A stretch of DNA of 11,778 bases. It comes from Rickettsiaceae bacterium (lineage in GTDB: Bacteria > Pseudomonadota > Alphaproteobacteria > Rickettsiales > Rickettsiaceae). Of the stretch, positions 7,132-11,778 are shown one piece after another. The position numbers and the translations under genes are program-made. Each line of letters starts with the position of its first letter. Position 1 is the first letter of the stretch. The notes beneath the pieces were generated by a model. The model ran no database searches. It worked only from the letters and a program-made list of their open reading frames with translations, and was not told the DNA's origin. The DNA lies in the NCBI GenBank assembly GCA_030731565.1, contig JANQTT010000097.1:1-11778 (forward strand), given 5' to 3'.

Positions 7132-8343
7132 TTAATCACACGAGTTGTAAATATCTTTATCAAGGGTACCTTCGCTATTATCTATTACCAAGGTAATTGT
7201 GGCATCGCCAGTAATATTAATTGCGGTACTAAGCAAATCCAACACTCTATCAATCCCAACCAATAACGCAACCCCCTCAATCGGAAGCCCAACTGAAGTA
7301 AGCATAATAGGTAGCATAATAATAAATGCTCCAGGGATACCAGCGCCACCAATTGAACCAAGAGTACCTGTTAAAATAATTACAATATAATCACCAAAAG
7401 CAAGGTCAATACCTAGCATTTGGGCAAAAAACAGGGCGGACATACCAAGTTTTATAGATAAACCATTCATATTAATTGAAGCGCCAAGAGGAAGCACAAA
7501 AGAAGTACTTGACTCAGAAACTCCTAATTTCTCCCTGCAAACTTGCATGGTTGTAGCTAAACTAGCTTTACTACTTCCTGTTGACAAAGCAATCATCTGA
7601 TATTCTATACTTTTTTTGTAAAAAGGAATTGGCGAGACCTTACAGAAGAGCATAATAATCAAACCAAAAATAATATATTGTAAGGTAAAAGCTAAAATTA
7701 ATGCGCCAAATAGTTTGCCGAGTGTAAATATAATTTCAACACCTTGCGTACCAATTACCCAAGCGGTAAGTGCAAATGCAGCATAAGGCGATAGCTGCAC
7801 AATCACAGAAATCATTTTTAAAACAAGTTTTGCAGCTGAATGAATAAAATCTCTTACTGGATCGACGACATTTCCAAGACTATTAATTATCATTCCAGTA
7901 AATATAGAAAAGAACACAACCTGAAGAACATTTGATTCAGAAAATGCAACAAATATATTGCTTGGCACGATCTCAATTAAATAGTCCACTAAATCAAAGC
8001 TACTTTCTGTAAAATGCTTTTCAGAGTTTTGACCAAAATCTAAGATTACACCTTCACCTGGTTTCAATATATACGAAACACCTAAACCAAAAACAACAGC
8101 AAAGCAAGTTGTTCCAAGGTAAGCCAGCACTGACTTTCTGGCAACCCGACCAATTGAATTTGGGTCTCTCATGCTAGTAATACCAGAAACTAAACTAAAG
8201 AATAACAATGGCACAATAACCATTTTAATTAAGCGTAAAAATATAGTTCCAGCAGGTTTTATAGTTTCAACATATTCTGGTAAATAAATTCCAAAGAACA
8301 CGCCTAGAACTAACCCTAGAAATACTTTATGCCATAATTTCAT
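7132..8343 (-). CDS. Dicarboxylate/amino acid:cation symporter (DAACS, GltPh/GltP fold) with altered substrate site
   Basis: Inner-membrane secondary transporter of the glutamate-transporter fold, 403 residues. I chose the ATG at 8343 because GGAG (8351-8354) precedes it by 7 nt; the longer TTG frame from 8358 contains that ribosome-binding site. Family landmarks: the re-entrant loop HP1 with STGSSKASLATTM (254-266), TM7 motif NMNG (291-294, usually NMDGT), HP2 with GSIGGAGIPGAFIIMLP (329-345), and TM8 GIDRVLDLLSTAINITGD (363-380). By alignment to GltPh, Asp365, Asp369, Thr373, Asn376 and Asp380 match D390, D394, T398, N401 and D405. Ser372 replaces R397, the arginine that binds the side-chain carboxylate of aspartate. 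A neutral or otherwise non-acidic substrate is therefore likely. It lies 46 nt after cutA and directly before the TAXI receptor, suggesting a common substrate. Confidence 0.93.
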   Translation of the reverse strand: MKLWHKVFLGLVLGVFFGIYLPEYVETIKPAGTIFLRLIKMVIVPLLFFSLVSGITSMRDPNSIGRVARKSVLAYLGTTCFAVVFGLGVSYILKPGEGVILDFGQNSEKHFTESSFDLVDYLIEIVPSNIFVAFSESNVLQVVFFSIFTGMIINSLGNVVDPVRDFIHSAAKLVLKMISVIVQLSPYAAFALTAWVIGTQGVEIIFTLGKLFGALILAFTLQYIIFGLIIMLFCKVSPIPFYKKSIEYQMIALSTGSSKASLATTMQVCREKLGVSESSTSFVLPLGASINMNGLSIKLGMSALFFAQMLGIDLAFGDYIVIILTGTLGSIGGAGIPGAFIIMLPIMLTSVGLPIEGVALLVGIDRVLDLLSTAINITGDATITLVIDNSEGTLDKDIYNSCD

Positions 8344-8350
8344 AAAACAA

Positions 8351-8354
8351 CTCC
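8351..8354 (-). promoter_or_regulatory. Ribosome-binding site deciding the symporter start
   Basis: GGAG on the minus strand, 7 nt before the ATG at 8343. It lies inside the five-codon upstream extension that opens with TTG at 8358, so the shorter protein is the better call. Confidence 0.7.
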
Positions 8355-8389
8355 ACAAAAATGATTGTGCTATAAATATTGCATACGGT

Positions 8390-8704
8390 TTAGTTGACGC
8401 ATATCCATTCTAAATATCCTGGCAAACCGTCTACAATATCAAGCTTGATAATTTGAGGCAATTGATAACTATGCTTGGATTTTATTGATTTTTCAATCTT
8501 TTTATAATTATCAGTTGGGGCTTTTATCATTAAACGAAATTCATTCGTTTGCCTATAGCTTGCCTCATAGCAAAAAAAACTTTCAACCTTATCTATCTGC
8601 ACACAGGCAGCTAATTTTGTTTCTAATAAGGTTTTAGCAATTAAAATTGCATTTTTTTTACTATCAGTTGTCGTTAATACGACGCAACAATCTTTACTTT
8701 CCAT
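8390..8704 (-). CDS. cutA: Divalent-cation tolerance protein CutA
   Basis: CutA1 proteins are small, very stable trimers with a ferredoxin-like fold, linked to copper and other divalent-cation tolerance in E. coli; their exact biochemical role is unsettled. The 104 residues match the usual length. Landmarks are CCVVLTTTDSKKNAILIAKTLLETKLAACVQID (6-38), the second strand pair ending FRLMIKAP (56-63), HSYQLPQIIKLDI (78-90, usually HPYExPEI) and the closing GYLEWI (96-101). The usual Glu of the PYExPE segment is Gln81 here, and the second Glu is Gln84. Five cysteines are present. The ATG overlaps the end of queD by 11 nt. AGAGGTGA directly before it lies within queD, so translation is probably coupled to queD. 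Confidence 0.92.
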   Translation of the reverse strand: MESKDCCVVLTTTDSKKNAILIAKTLLETKLAACVQIDKVESFFCYEASYRQTNEFRLMIKAPTDNYKKIEKSIKSKHSYQLPQIIKLDIVDGLPGYLEWICVN

Positions 8705-9119
8705 TCACCTCTACGTATGCATTAGGCGTTTCATATAACCTAAGTTTAACTATATTGAATGAATTTTTAGTAAACAACATTGGTATAATATCGCATTTTA
8801 TGTGTAATGCAATATTTTCTGCAGTTGGATTAGCTTTAAGATAATACACCTTCTGGCCAGTCTCTTTTTCTATAAGGTCTCCAAGGGATTTATCTTTATG
8901 ATGTAAAATTACATTATGGTCAAGGTTTTCATCAACCCAGCCTTTTATTACAGATTTCAAAACGCCAAAATCCACAACCCTTCCAAGCGAATCTAATTCG
9001 TTTGCCCTTGCAGTAACTTCAAGGATATACCTATGACCATGTAAATATTTACATTTATATTCATGCCCAATCACCCTATGGCCAGCATCAAATTCTATTT
9101 TCCTTGTGCATTCAATCAA
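8694..9119 (-). CDS. queD: 6-carboxy-5,6,7,8-tetrahydropterin synthase QueD (PTPS family)
   Basis: Zinc enzyme that turns dihydroneopterin triphosphate into 6-carboxytetrahydropterin, the first dedicated step toward queuosine in tRNA wobble positions. With 141 residues it is a complete single-domain PTPS protein. Zinc ligands are His14 (DAGHRV), His27 and His29 (LHGH), and the nucleophile Cys23 lies in CKYLHGH, the QueD-type CxxxHxH spacing. Other conserved parts are VVDFGVLK (48-55), ENLDHNVIL (64-72), NPTAENIA (97-104) and the terminal RLYETPNAYVEV (127-138), with Glu130 as pterin anchor. The start is a TTG at 9119 with GGGG (9127-9130) at 7 nt; no in-frame ATG exists nearby. A 6-pyruvoyltetrahydropterin synthase role is possible but less likely given the CxxxHGH motif. 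It follows atpC by 13 nt, so it is probably co-transcribed with the F1 genes. Confidence 0.92.
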   Translation of the reverse strand: MIECTRKIEFDAGHRVIGHEYKCKYLHGHRYILEVTARANELDSLGRVVDFGVLKSVIKGWVDENLDHNVILHHKDKSLGDLIEKETGQKVYYLKANPTAENIALHIKCDIIPMLFTKNSFNIVKLRLYETPNAYVEVNGK

Positions 9120-9132
9120 AATATTTCCCCAA

Positions 9133-9531
9133 TTATAAAAACTTAATTAAAGATTTACGCTTTTCTATTTTGTCTATAATAATATCAGCTTCAATTGACT
9201 CTTCTTCTTCGGAAGATAATTCCTCTTTAAGCACTGCGATTTCATTTGTAACAGTGTTTTTATTGCATTTAGCTATACTTGCGCTGTATTGCGTCACTAT
9301 ATTCACTTCATCACCCGTAATCTGAACGACTCCGCCATGAGTATAGTATTTCATTTCTGTTTCATTGTTAATTACAGTAACAAGGCCAATTTCAATAGAA
9401 GAGGTTAATTTTATATGACCTGGAAGAACACCAAAGGCTCCTTGAACACCTGGTAAGTTAACCTGATCTGCTTCTACTTCTAAAAATGTTTCAGAAGGCA
9501 AAATAATTCGAACTAATAATTTTTTACTCAT
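9133..9531 (-). CDS. atpC: F1F0 ATP synthase epsilon subunit
   Basis: Central-stalk subunit of F1, with an N-terminal beta-sandwich that contacts gamma and the c-ring and a C-terminal helical part that can inhibit ATP hydrolysis. The 132 residues are near the family norm. The signature PGVQGAFGVLPGHIKLTSSI (27-46) and the strand GGVVQITGDEVNIVT (66-80) are typical. The C-terminal part is unusually acidic (KEELSSEEEESIEADII, 102-118) before a basic end. It starts 11 nt after atpD with no recognisable Shine-Dalgarno sequence in the AT-only spacer, so translation may depend on coupling to atpD. Order atpG-(tautomerase)-atpD-atpC keeps the normal F1 gene order. Confidence 0.95.
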   Translation of the reverse strand: MSKKLLVRIILPSETFLEVEADQVNLPGVQGAFGVLPGHIKLTSSIEIGLVTVINNETEMKYYTHGGVVQITGDEVNIVTQYSASIAKCNKNTVTNEIAVLKEELSSEEEESIEADIIIDKIEKRKSLIKFL

Positions 9532-9542
9532 AATTATTTATA

Positions 9543-10994
<1,452 letters not shown>

Positions 10995-11207
10995 TTACAG
11001 TTTTTTCTTGCCAAACGGATCTTCTTGATCCGCTATTAACGTACCCGAAATTGCGTAACTCTCAGGCTCCATATCGTTTAATTTTATTTTCACATGTTCA
11101 GGCGAAGTTCCAATTGATTCACAAACAGCTTTCGTTACAGACTCTACTAATTTTCTCTTTTGATCTAAAGTTCTACCCGCCATTATATCAATATTTATTA
11201 TTGGCAT
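10995..11207 (-). CDS. 4-oxalocrotonate tautomerase family protein inserted between atpG and atpD
   Basis: Small tautomerase-superfamily protein of 70 residues. These form hexamers or related oligomers and use an N-terminal proline as general base after Met removal. Here the protein begins MPIINIDIMAGRT, giving Pro1 and, in mature numbering, Arg11. The second active-site arginine of 4-oxalocrotonate tautomerase, Arg39, is Lys39 (in EHVKIKLND), and Phe50 is Tyr50 (in ESYAISG). Tautomerase chemistry is plausible but the substrate is unknown; no aromatic meta-cleavage genes are nearby. A good ribosome-binding site, AGGAGA (11213-11218), lies 5 nt before the ATG. Spacing is 17 nt from atpG and 12 nt to atpD, so it must be co-transcribed with the F1 genes. 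The position is not part of the standard atpHAGDC layout. Confidence 0.9.
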   Translation of the reverse strand: MPIINIDIMAGRTLDQKRKLVESVTKAVCESIGTSPEHVKIKLNDMEPESYAISGTLIADQEDPFGKKKL

Positions 11208-11212
11208 ATTAT

Positions 11213-11218
11213 TCTCCT
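11213..11218 (-). promoter_or_regulatory. Strong ribosome-binding site of the tautomerase gene
   Basis: AGGAGA on the minus strand, 5 nt before the ATG at 11207. It is the best Shine-Dalgarno sequence among the F1-region genes seen here, which supports the small gene as truly expressed. Confidence 0.75.
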
Positions 11219-11224
11219 ATTATT

Positions 11225-11778
11225 TTATACAGCCTCAGCTCCAGATATAATCTCTGTAAGCTCAGTAGTAATCATCGATTGCCTTGATCTATTTAACTTA
11301 AGCGTTAATTTCTCAATCAGTTCGCCAGCATTTCTAGTGGCGTTATCCATAGCCGTCATTCTTGCCCCTTCTTCACTCGCTTTATTCTGTAATAAAGCAT
11401 AATTAATCTGGCCATCCATGTATAAATTAATTACCTCATTAACCAGATTTTCACCTTCATATTCATACTCTGAAACAGCGCTCTCTTTCGTATCCGCCAT
11501 AGTCACACTTACCGGCAAAACTTGTGTTCTAGTCATTACTTGCGTCATGGCATTTTTGAACTTATTGTAATACATATAGCAAGCTCCAGCTTCTGCATTC
11601 CCTATCAGTTCAATCATTTTATTTTTAACCAGTTGAGATATATATACGGCGTTACCTTTTGGATTAGGGTAATATTTCTCTACCAATCTTTCATATTTAC
11701 CGCGCAAGCTATCTTTCCCCTTCTTTCCAATAACAAGCAGTTTTACTTCTTTTCCTTCTTTTTGGAATTCATTAATAT
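11225..11778 (-). CDS. atpG: F1F0 ATP synthase gamma subunit, N-terminus off the right edge
   Basis: Rotating central-stalk subunit of F1. The visible C-terminal 183 residues stay open to the window edge, so the TTG at 11707 is not the true start; about 105 N-terminal residues lie outside. The visible part opens with INEFQKEGKEVKLLVIGKKG, matching the middle Rossmann-like domain. It ends with the family signature: MTAMDNATRNAGELIEKL, then LNRSRQSMITTELTEIISGA near the C-terminus. These are the helices that enter the alpha3beta3 ring. The stop is 17 nt before the tautomerase gene. No frameshift is visible. Confidence 0.96.
   Translation of the reverse strand, partial: INEFQKEGKEVKLLVIGKKGKDSLRGKYERLVEKYYPNPKGNAVYISQLVKNKMIELIGNAEAGACYMYYNKFKNAMTQVMTRTQVLPVSVTMADTKESAVSEYEYEGENLVNEVINLYMDGQINYALLQNKASEEGARMTAMDNATRNAGELIEKLTLKLNRSRQSMITTELTEIISGAEAV

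Noticed and set aside
8358-8390. Internal promoter between cutA and the symporter (TATTTATA-like -10)
   Set aside because: The 46-nt gap has AT-rich -10-like words but no convincing -35 at proper spacing.

Overview
The window looks like a chromosomal segment of an AT-rich alphaproteobacterium. Rickettsiales or a similar host-associated lineage is the best guess. The evidence is the low GC with A/T-ending codons, alphaproteobacterial-looking BamA, F1-ATPase and TAXI proteins, and a protein resembling a family I associate with intracellular bacteria. The lineage is inference. No rRNA, tRNA, CRISPR array, insertion sequence or phage gene was seen.

Left part (1-3855). A partial bamA (minus strand, off the left edge) diverges from a tight plus-strand operon nusB-rlmE-pagL-like across a 231-nt promoter region. 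BamA assembles outer-membrane proteins. NusB and RlmE serve rRNA transcription and 50S maturation. The third gene encodes an outer-membrane lipid A 3-O-deacylase-like protein.

Middle (3852-5729). A 527-residue membrane-anchored protein of unknown function runs convergently into the pagL-like gene, overlapping it by 4 nt. Its strand pattern resembles the DUF218/YdcF/SanA fold. A good sigma70-type promoter precedes it. The rest of the gap to uspA carries nested inverted repeats of unknown role.

Right part (5730-11778). Nine co-directional minus-strand genes are closely spaced, in transcription order atpG (partial, off the right edge), a 4-oxalocrotonate tautomerase homologue, atpD, atpC, queD, cutA, a DAACS-type symporter, a TAXI-type solute-binding protein and uspA. 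The F1 genes are thus interrupted by a small tautomerase and followed by queuosine, cation-tolerance and transport genes.

The most interesting unit is the last trio. A TRAP-type (TAXI) binding protein and a TRAP-associated type of UspA sit with a glutamate-transporter-fold symporter instead of a TRAP DctQM permease. The symporter also lacks the arginine that binds acidic substrates in this fold. This may be a hybrid binding-protein-dependent importer, or what is left after permease replacement.
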